DNA of 20,294 bases, taken from positions 1 through 20,294 of the forward strand of contig JBMOLK010000051.1 in NCBI GenBank assembly GCA_049325575.1. The letters run 5' to 3'. Shown in pieces: positions 14,223 to 20,294 of the stretch. Position numbers and translations under genes: made by a program. How positions within the stretch are numbered: position 1 is the first letter of the stretch; every line of letters begins with the position of its first letter. This DNA comes from JBMOLK01 sp049325575 (lineage in GTDB: Bacteria; Bacillota; Clostridia; Acetivibrionales; Acetivibrionaceae). The notes under the pieces were generated by a model. The model made no database searches, was not told where the DNA came from, and saw only the letters and a program-made list of their open reading frames with translations.

Positions 14223-16103
14223 TCATGCTAAGATAGCCATTCCGGCTGGAGGTAGCTCTAAATATACTGTTGTCCTTCCATCACCATACTTTTTCACCGG
14301 TACGGTTTCAAATGAGCTGTTAAATATGTTTTTTAGCTTGGAATCACTCCAATCTCCATTATATAGTACTTTCATTTCCGACCCCTCCTTGTGAAACGGA
14401 GAATGTATGGTTATTTCTGCGCCCCTGGATTCTGTCCCATTTGTATTGAACACAACCAGAACTTCATTATCTACAAGAACCCGGGACCACCCGATGAGTT
14501 CTCCCTGAACCGGGTAGGAAAACGGTCTTCCTAGATAAGATGTTTCCCTAAGGTACTGCCTTCCTCTTCTTAAGGCAAGTCCAATACTGTCATTACGGTT
14601 CCTGATGGCAGCAATAGCAGAGATTCTCAAATAAGTGGGATGATCCGTATTAAAGAAATGACACCCGCTTGTTTCAAAAGCACCAAATTCTGCTCCAAAC
14701 ATGCATTCTCTTATATATCTGTCTTCAAAAGGTATGTTACCAAACTGGTCAGGCTGTTCAATATTGGCATCATGCATGTTTCTATTTCCATCAAAAGCCT
14801 GTTCTGTACCGTAATAGATACATGGAATACCTAATGTAGTCAATTGAATACCTACTGCATGGGCTACCTGTTCAAAGCGCCTTGGTATGTTGTTATTTGC
14901 AGAAAACCGTTGTTTGGTATTTCCTACCTTGTCATGGTCATCAAGTATAGAGACATGATATCTTCCTGTTTCACGGTGACCGCCAAGAATATCACTTGAT
15001 GTAAATTGCTCAAAGAAGAACGCAGGTGCCATCAACCCTTTTGCCAATCCTTCAATCCTTCTGGATGGATCTCCAATATCCAGGGCAGCATCAATATTTC
15101 TTCCGAAAATGTCCAGGTAGTTCTTTTCCATCTCAGCTCCTCCTGTTACTTCTCCAAGCAGCAGAAAGTTTTCCTTACCTATGGATTCTGCATATTCGTG
15201 GATGGCTCCGCAAAATTTTCTGGAAACATCCCAAGGGATATGTTTAACAGTGTCTATTCTAAAACCATCGCAGTCTGTCAATCCAATCCAATACTGATAT
15301 ACCCTGATAACTGCATCAAGTACCTGATTGTTATCATAATTTAAGTCTTTAAGATCAAAAAAGTCACCTCTTCTGAATTCATTATCTTTATGCATAGGAT
15401 TTTCCCATGGTTCGGAATCCCATTTGCCTATTCTTCCTGCTCTTGTATACCATTCTTCCTTTTGAAAATCCTTTGGCCAGACTCCATCTCCCATAGAGTT
15501 TATGTTATCAGTGGGGTGGCCGTTTTCTGAACGCCAGGCTGCAATTTCCTCCGGTGGTTGATACCTATAAGGAATATCACTTTTGAGGCTATTCTCATCA
15601 TAGAACCAGTTATTACCGGTATGGTTGTATATTATATCAAGAATAACATAGATACCCAATTCATGAGCTTCTTCTACCAGTTTTATTAATTCTTCCCGGG
15701 TTCCAAACCTGGGGTCAACATCAAAAAAGTTTTGAATGCCATATCCATGATAGGTTTGCAGGTCTGTTCTTTGTTTAAACAAGGGACCAATCCACAAGGT
15801 GGTTACTCCCAGTCCTTTTAAATAAGTAAGCTTTGATCTGATTCCTTCTATTTTTCCCCCTTGGAATATTTTGCCGCTTTCCATCCAGGAGCGTTTATCT
15901 TGAGTTTTGAACTGTTGGGGGTTATTTGGATCAAAGAGAGGTACATGGTCTTCCTTTCCGTTACTAAAGCGGTCAGGTAATAAGAAATATAGAATTTGAT
16001 CTCTCCATGTTTCAGGGGATGGGAACCCCTTGGTTTTACGCAGTTCACCTAAATCGGCGATTGAGGGTATTTCAGAAATGTCTGGCACATGTATTTCAGG
16101 CAT
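14223..16103 (-). CDS. GH13 alpha-amylase-family glycosidase, cytoplasmic
   Basis: A 626-residue enzyme that would hydrolyse or rearrange alpha-1,4-glucans. ATG 16103 follows AAGGAGG with 7-8 base spacing. All four GH13 regions are present: DIIYNH (156-161), GFRIDTVKH (280-288, nucleophile Asp284), LLGEVTGG (315-322, acid/base Glu318) and SILDDHDKVGN (385-395, with His390 and Asp391). There is no signal peptide, so it should act on internal maltodextrin or glycogen rather than on external starch. An N-terminal stretch of about 30 residues precedes the barrel (ILYFLLPDRFSNG at 37-49). The C-terminal part is a beta domain (VPVQGELIGWSRVLVDNEVL region onward). The substrate and subfamily cannot be fixed by eye; no transporter or regulator gene lies next to it. 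Confidence 0.9.
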   Translation of the reverse strand: MPEIHVPDISEIPSIADLGELRKTKGFPSPETWRDQILYFLLPDRFSNGKEDHVPLFDPNNPQQFKTQDKRSWMESGKIFQGGKIEGIRSKLTYLKGLGVTTLWIGPLFKQRTDLQTYHGYGIQNFFDVDPRFGTREELIKLVEEAHELGIYVILDIIYNHTGNNWFYDENSLKSDIPYRYQPPEEIAAWRSENGHPTDNINSMGDGVWPKDFQKEEWYTRAGRIGKWDSEPWENPMHKDNEFRRGDFFDLKDLNYDNNQVLDAVIRVYQYWIGLTDCDGFRIDTVKHIPWDVSRKFCGAIHEYAESIGKENFLLLGEVTGGAEMEKNYLDIFGRNIDAALDIGDPSRRIEGLAKGLMAPAFFFEQFTSSDILGGHRETGRYHVSILDDHDKVGNTKQRFSANNNIPRRFEQVAHAVGIQLTTLGIPCIYYGTEQAFDGNRNMHDANIEQPDQFGNIPFEDRYIRECMFGAEFGAFETSGCHFFNTDHPTYLRISAIAAIRNRNDSIGLALRRGRQYLRETSYLGRPFSYPVQGELIGWSRVLVDNEVLVVFNTNGTESRGAEITIHSPFHKEGSEMKVLYNGDWSDSKLKNIFNSSFETVPVKKYGDGRTTVYLELPPAGMAILA

Positions 16104-16264
16104 AGTTTCTCCTCCTTAACGAACAATGAAATATAAACTTATTATGGATAAAAATTGAGATAATATACTTTTAACGGCATATCTGGATGTCCATTGATTT
16201 TACTTCGATATAAATACTTTTTTCTCTTAGTTGCACTACCCAAACACTATTTTTGAATAATATA

Positions 16265-16293
16265 TTACAATATAAATGAAATAAAGGTATAAT
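16265..16293 (+). promoter_or_regulatory. Probable promoter of the FHA/SEDS/PBP operon
   Basis: TTACAA (16265-16270) and TATAAT (16288-16293) with a 17-base spacer, about 50 bases before the GTG start of the FHA gene. The rest of the 246-bp region between the divergent amylase and FHA genes is A/T-rich with nothing else I can support. Confidence 0.5.
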
Positions 16294-16349
16294 ATAGATA
16301 GAAATTATAGAGTATCAAGAGAGGACCGTCTATAAGGGTGGTATAAAAA

Positions 16350-16799
16350 GTGTTTGAAATAATATTATTATTAGTTAAAGTTGCTTTTACGATAACTATA
16401 TATCTGTTTATTTATAGCATCATACGGCTTATTTACCTTGATATCAAGTCCATGAACGCAGGCAGGACCAATATAAATACGGGTCTTCCGTATCTTAAAC
16501 TGATAAATCAGCGGGAGCTTCTTGATTTTAGGGTAGAAGAGACATATACACTGTCTAAGAGTGTGGTCATTGGACGTCAGGATAAAAATGATATAGTTAT
16601 AAAGGATCCCTGTATTTCTGGTATCCATGCACATATTATTGTTAGGGACGAAGGGATTTTTTTAAAGGATCTGGGAAGCAAGAATGGTACCTTTATCAAT
16701 AGTAACAGGCTGGACAACAATAGTAAATCTTTACTAAAGGATGGGGACAAAATAAGAACCGGGCAGGTTGAATTCCTGTTTGTTAAAGGCAGTAAATGA
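16350..16799 (+). CDS. Membrane-anchored FHA-domain protein
   Basis: A 149-residue protein starting at GTG after AAGGGTGG (16336-16343). One N-terminal membrane helix (residues about 4-28) is followed by a short linker and an FHA domain (about 66-146). Phosphothreonine-binding residues are kept: G75-R76, S90, H93 in SGIHAHI, and the LGSKNGTFIN loop (N112, G113, N117). FHA domains dock proteins phosphorylated by PASTA-type Ser/Thr kinases. Its place just before a SEDS and PBP pair matches the FHA-RodA-PbpA order seen in actinobacteria and clostridia, so it probably recruits or regulates the wall-synthesis pair at the membrane. Confidence 0.85.
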   Translation: MFEIILLLVKVAFTITIYLFIYSIIRLIYLDIKSMNAGRTNINTGLPYLKLINQRELLDFRVEETYTLSKSVVIGRQDKNDIVIKDPCISGIHAHIIVRDEGIFLKDLGSKNGTFINSNRLDNNSKSLLKDGDKIRTGQVEFLFVKGSK

Positions 16800-16809
16800 G
16801 GTGTGTTTT

Positions 16810-18078
16810 ATGTTTGGAGCAATAACATATAAAAGGCCTGTGAACTTAATTGTTGCTGTTAATATTATTGCTTACGCTTTTCTTTTCTTTACAATAAAAC
16901 CTTATGAATGGCATACCCTGGCAATAGGGCTTAGCACTATACTGCTGATTTGTACAGCTTACTACATAATTATAAAGAGGAAGCTGGGGGATGAGTATCT
17001 GTTCCTGATTATTTCCATGCTTATAAGTCTGGGAGTTATGATGATATACCGCCTTGACCGGAGTCTGGGTCTAAAGCAGATTATCTGGACTGCGGCCGGG
17101 ATTCTTTTGTTTTTGATTAGCTGCTATACCTTTATAAAGATTAGAAAATGGCACAGATTTACTTATTTCTATATTGGCGTACCTGTTCTGCTTTATCTGA
17201 CAACCCTTGCCTTAGGGAGGAATATAAACGGAGCCACCAACTGGCTGGTCATTGGCGGTTACAGCTTCCAACCTTCTGAGCTTTCCAAAATTCTGTATAT
17301 CATGTTTTTGGCCTGCTATTTTAAAGACCGGGATAAATTGTTTCTTAAAAACTCACACTATAGTGACAAAACTAAAACAATGGCTAATAAAGCCATATTA
17401 ATGCTTGTTACATATTTAAATGTTGGTTTTCTAATCTTGCAAAGAGAGTGGGGGACAGCTGTTTTATTTTTCTTAATATATCTTCTGACTCTTTATATCT
17501 ATGGAAAAGATACTGTTTTCTTTATTGCAAATTTGATTTTAACTCTTCCGGTTGGTTTGGCTGGATACCTGTTCTTCTACCATATAAGGGTCAGGATTGA
17601 GACCTGGATAAACCCATGGGCAGATATTACAGGTAAGGGTTATCAGATAACCCAGTCGCTGTTTGCAATAGGTTCGGGGGGCTTCTTCGGCACCGGCATA
17701 GGTATGGGCAGACCGGATATGGTGCCGGCAGTAAGCACTGACTTCATATTTTCAGCAATATGTGAAGAAATGGGGACTTTTACAGGGGCAGCAGTTGTTC
17801 TGCTTTATATGCTGCTTGCTTATAGAGGCTTTAAAATCGTCCTTAATGTGAGGGATAGGTTTTTGAAGGTATTGGCGTCAGGAGTTACCGTAATGATAGG
17901 ATTACAGACTTTTATTATTATTGGAGGAGTAATAAAGCTTATACCCTTAACCGGGATAACACTTCCTTTTATCAGCTATGGGGGAAGCTCTCTTACAACC
18001 AGCTTTATTACGTTAGGCATTTTACAGGCAGTATCAAGTGTTGATATTGACAGCGTGGACGGTGAAGCTGATGAATGA
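16810..18078 (+). CDS. SEDS-family peptidoglycan glycosyltransferase (FtsW/RodA/SpoVE)
   Basis: A 422-residue polytopic membrane protein with about ten helices. ATG 16810 follows GAGGTG (16798-16803), which overlaps the stop of the FHA gene; a longer frame from 16768 would overlap that gene. Family signatures are complete: NPWADITGKGYQITQSLFAIGSGG, GTGIGMGRP, STDFIFSAICEEMG with the essential Asp, and PLTGITLPFISYGGSS near the end. SEDS proteins polymerise lipid II into glycan strands together with a partner class B PBP, here the next gene, which overlaps by 8 bases. Context (FHA-SEDS-PBP) favours a RodA-type partner of PbpA, but FtsW or SpoVE cannot be excluded, so no symbol is given. Confidence 0.9.
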   Translation: MFGAITYKRPVNLIVAVNIIAYAFLFFTIKPYEWHTLAIGLSTILLICTAYYIIIKRKLGDEYLFLIISMLISLGVMMIYRLDRSLGLKQIIWTAAGILLFLISCYTFIKIRKWHRFTYFYIGVPVLLYLTTLALGRNINGATNWLVIGGYSFQPSELSKILYIMFLACYFKDRDKLFLKNSHYSDKTKTMANKAILMLVTYLNVGFLILQREWGTAVLFFLIYLLTLYIYGKDTVFFIANLILTLPVGLAGYLFFYHIRVRIETWINPWADITGKGYQITQSLFAIGSGGFFGTGIGMGRPDMVPAVSTDFIFSAICEEMGTFTGAAVVLLYMLLAYRGFKIVLNVRDRFLKVLASGVTVMIGLQTFIIIGGVIKLIPLTGITLPFISYGGSSLTTSFITLGILQAVSSVDIDSVDGEADE

Positions 18079-19483
18079 GAACAGAAAGATAATAAGAGTG
18101 CTCATAGCGGTATGTGCTTTGTTTTTTATTATTATTGGCTACCTTACATATCTTCAGTTATTTGAAGGCAGAGAACTGATGACCAATACATATAATAGAA
18201 GGCAGTATGAGGTAGAGGAGAATACGATACGGGGAAGCATATTTGACAGGTACGGTGTTGTTTTGACTAAAAGTAATAAACAAGGGGAAGAGCAGGAGCG
18301 TGTATATACTTATGGTCCTTTATACAGCCAGGTTATTGGTTATAATTCCAAGGTATACGGAAAATCACTGCTTGAAGCATCATATAACAACTATTTGCTT
18401 GGAATGGATAAATACAGCCAGGTGTTTGGGATAGTAAACAGGCCAGGTCATAAGGAAAAGAAGGGAAATAGCATTTACCTTACTATAGACCATAAACTTC
18501 AGGCCCTGGGAGCAAAGCTTCTAAAAGGTAAAAAGGGTGCTGTTGTGGCTATAGACCCTAATACTGGAGAGGTGCTTGCTCTGGTGAGTAAGCCGGACTT
18601 TGATCCTGGGAGTACGGAGCTTTCTAAAAATTGGCGTAGTATGGTTGATTCCCGGGACTATCCTTTTTTGCCCCGGGCAACCCAGGGGCTCTATGCACCA
18701 GGTTCAGTCTTTAAGGTGATTACAACAGTGGGAGCAATGGAGAACGGCTTGCATGCTCTGACCTTTGAAGATAACGGAACTGTAGTTATAGACGGCAAGA
18801 AAATAAGGAACTCCGGAGGCAAAGCCTATGGGAATATAGATATTAAAAAGGCATTAGCGGTTTCCAGCAATGTAGTTTATGCCCAGCTGGGTGTAAAGCT
18901 TGGGAGTAAAAGCTTAATGCAGCTGGCTGACAGGTTTGGAATGGAAAGATATATACCTTTTGATATCCCGGTAAATAGAAGCATTTTCCCATACGATAAT
19001 ATGAGTCAAAATGACATGGCTGCTGCGGCTATAGGCCAGGGTAAGATTCTGGTTACACCCCTTCATATGGCAATGCTTGCGTCATGTATAGCAAATGAAG
19101 GTATCATGATGAGGCCTGCACTGGTAAAGAACATTATATCACCGGAAGGAAAAATCATAGAAAGCATGGAGCCTGAAAAGCTTTATCAAGTGATGCAGGC
19201 GGATGCTGCAGGTGAAACTAAGAAGATGATGCTGGAAGCTGTAGCAAAAGGAACTGGTAAAAATGCTGCAATTAAAGGTGTAGGTGTAGCTGGAAAAACC
19301 GGAACGGCAGAAAATGAGTTGTCTGTAAAGCATAAAAACAAGGAACATGCCTGGTTTATAGGCTTTGCCCCAGTGGAGGATCCAAAGATAGCTGTGGCAG
19401 TTCTGGTAGAGTATGGAGGCTCCGGTGGGGAAGCTGCAGCGCCAATTGCACAAAAGATTATATCTGAATACTTATCCAAATAG
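18071..19483 (+). CDS. Class B penicillin-binding protein (PbpA-like transpeptidase)
   Basis: A 470-residue protein with an N-terminal membrane helix (about residues 9-30). ATG 18071 lies inside the last codons of the SEDS gene (8-base overlap), which points to coupled translation; the frame is open from 18038 but only the later start has sensible spacing to GGTGAAG. The transpeptidase triad motifs are S212-VFK (APGSVFK), S265-SN and K409-TG in VAGKTGTAE. A short N-terminal region with RGSIFDRYGVVL precedes the catalytic domain, as in PbpA-like proteins. It cross-links the strands made by its SEDS partner and would be a beta-lactam target. Confidence 0.9.
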   Translation: MNENRKIIRVLIAVCALFFIIIGYLTYLQLFEGRELMTNTYNRRQYEVEENTIRGSIFDRYGVVLTKSNKQGEEQERVYTYGPLYSQVIGYNSKVYGKSLLEASYNNYLLGMDKYSQVFGIVNRPGHKEKKGNSIYLTIDHKLQALGAKLLKGKKGAVVAIDPNTGEVLALVSKPDFDPGSTELSKNWRSMVDSRDYPFLPRATQGLYAPGSVFKVITTVGAMENGLHALTFEDNGTVVIDGKKIRNSGGKAYGNIDIKKALAVSSNVVYAQLGVKLGSKSLMQLADRFGMERYIPFDIPVNRSIFPYDNMSQNDMAAAAIGQGKILVTPLHMAMLASCIANEGIMMRPALVKNIISPEGKIIESMEPEKLYQVMQADAAGETKKMMLEAVAKGTGKNAAIKGVGVAGKTGTAENELSVKHKNKEHAWFIGFAPVEDPKIAVAVLVEYGGSGGEAAAPIAQKIISEYLSK

Positions 19484-19555
19484 AAAAGAGAGCCAAAAGT
19501 CAGGATTATTCTATCGAAATCATCATAAAGATTTGCATAGAATTGGAAATACTAC

Positions 19556-19584
19556 TTGAAAAACTTTACTGCCTTTGAGATAAT
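19556..19584 (+). promoter_or_regulatory. Probable promoter of the copper-amine-oxidase-N-domain gene
   Basis: TTGAAA (19556-19561) and GATAAT (19579-19584) with a 17-base spacer, about 58 bases before the ATG. I see no clear terminator after the PBP gene, so some read-through is possible. Confidence 0.5.
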
Positions 19585-19642
19585 AAACTACAGTAGTAAA
19601 TAGAGACAATTAATATGAACATTTTAAAGGGGAGAACAAAAC

Positions 19643-20294
19643 ATGAAAAAAGCAGTAAGTCTTTTATTAGTTGTGTTTTTTATTCTGAATTCCGTTCTTG
19701 GTGTATTTGCATCACAGGAGGTTAGGGTAACTGTAGACGGTGAAGTTGTGGCGTTTCCCGATGCAAAGCCCTTTATAGACAGTAACGGAAGAACCTTGAT
19801 TCCTCTAAGGTTTGTTGCAGAGAAATTAGGTGCAACCGTTGACTGGAATGAATCCACAAGGGAAATAAAAATAACCAGAGGAGATAAGGAACTAGAGCTT
19901 AAAATTGATAGTAATTATATGCGTACAAAAGATGGTTATAAGGCTATGGATACAAAAGCCATTATTAAGGGTGGCAGAACATTTGTACCCATAAAGTTTA
20001 TAGCAGAAGGGCTTGGAGCTTCTGTAGACTGGGATGGCAAGTCAAAAACAGTTATAATTAAGTCACAGGATATTGACACAATAGAAGGTGGCGATGAAAA
20101 ATATATGTCAAGGTATACCAATTTAAATCCGCTAATTGGTGTACCAAAAGATAAAGAGTTTATCTTAAAGTTTAATTCTAATCTGTTTGAGGGACCCCTC
20201 ACTGTGTACGGATATGTCAGGGTATTTTCGGATGCTGCTTGCAAGAATGAAGTATTATCGGTAGATATAGAAACAGATTATGAATCCCGCACAG
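19643..20294 (+). CDS. Secreted protein with copper amine oxidase N-terminal-like domain, 3' end outside window
   Basis: The reading frame is open from ATG 19643 (ribosome site AAGGGGAG at 19626-19633) to the window edge, 217 codons. A signal peptide is clear: MKKA, a hydrophobic core, and cleavage likely after VFA at residue 24. Residues about 27-138 match the copper amine oxidase N-terminal (stalk) domain common in Clostridia, in two halves: GRTLIPLRFVAEKLGATVDW and GRTFVPIKFIAEGLGASVDW. In these bacteria the domain is a surface module and not an amine oxidase; it is often joined to other extracytoplasmic domains. The next visible part (NPLIGVPKDKEFILKFN onward) looks like a beta-sandwich module. 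The catalytic or binding role of the complete protein cannot be judged from this fragment. Confidence 0.85.
   Translation, partial: MKKAVSLLLVVFFILNSVLGVFASQEVRVTVDGEVVAFPDAKPFIDSNGRTLIPLRFVAEKLGATVDWNESTREIKITRGDKELELKIDSNYMRTKDGYKAMDTKAIIKGGRTFVPIKFIAEGLGASVDWDGKSKTVIIKSQDIDTIEGGDEKYMSRYTNLNPLIGVPKDKEFILKFNSNLFEGPLTVYGYVRVFSDAACKNEVLSVDIETDYESRT

Noticed and set aside
15006..15344. Plus-strand frame of 112 codons opposite the amylase gene
   Set aside because: It lies within conserved GH13 coding sequence on the other strand and has no recognisable protein features.
1..20294. CRISPR arrays, tRNA or rRNA genes, and transposase genes
   Set aside because: I looked for direct repeats with spacers, tRNA-like cloverleaf sequence and transposase motifs on both strands and saw none.

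Overview
The window looks like the chromosome of a low-G+C anaerobic Firmicute of class Clostridia. Supporting signs are A/T-rich coding sequence, strong AAGGAGG-type ribosome sites with TTG/GTG starts, a clostridial CcpM-type peptide-maturation cluster, a yybP-ykoY riboswitch, a tungsten/molybdenum AOR-type gene with its sulfur-carrier genes, and a copper-amine-oxidase-N-like cell-surface protein. I cannot name the species from sequence alone.

Layout. (1) 1-3638, + strand: the end of a ribosomal-peptide (RiPP) maturation operon. It holds the C-terminal SPASM part of a CcpM-like radical SAM maturase, a TIGR04066-like maturation protein, an acyl-carrier-related protein without the phosphopantetheine serine, and a cytoplasmic subtilisin-like protease. 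The precursor peptide must lie upstream of the window. (2) 3808-7614: a MenA/UbiA-type prenyltransferase (+) whose stop overlaps that of a convergent HPP-family membrane protein (-), then a COG2509-type FAD protein (-) and a Mug-type DNA glycosylase (-). A long imperfect inverted repeat lies at 5344-5444. (3) 7824-10297, +: a rhomboid-like membrane protein without the protease serine motif and with a C-terminal zinc ribbon, then a membrane-anchored protein of unknown function built on an internal tandem duplication.

(4) 10384-11277, +: a consensus-like promoter, a yybP-ykoY (Mn2+) riboswitch whose closing helix competes with an intrinsic terminator, and a 211-residue protein that is only the nucleotide-binding (N) domain of a P-type ATPase. 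Its DKTGT phosphorylation motif has become GKTGR. This is the most unusual locus in the window. (5) 11293-11460: a short transcription unit or leader (promoter plus terminator, no ORF) of unknown identity. (6) 11547-14102, +: a somewhat G+C-richer cofactor block with an N-terminally truncated AOR-family gene, a MoaD/ThiS-like carrier ending in GGAA, and a MoeB/ThiF-like E1 enzyme. (7) 14223-16103, -: a cytoplasmic GH13 alpha-amylase-type enzyme. (8) 16350-19483, +: a cell-wall synthesis operon of FHA protein, SEDS (FtsW/RodA) glycosyltransferase and class B penicillin-binding protein. (9) 19643 to the window end: a secreted protein with a copper-amine-oxidase-N-like domain, cut off by the window edge.

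How genes work together. The first four genes would modify and cut one Cys-rich peptide. The riboswitch would turn on the N-domain protein when Mn2+ is high. The MoaD/MoeB pair would make molybdopterin or tungstopterin for AOR-type enzymes, although the local AOR looks broken. The FHA/SEDS/PBP trio polymerises and cross-links peptidoglycan under probable phospho-threonine control. All family calls are from motif recognition by eye; no database search was run.
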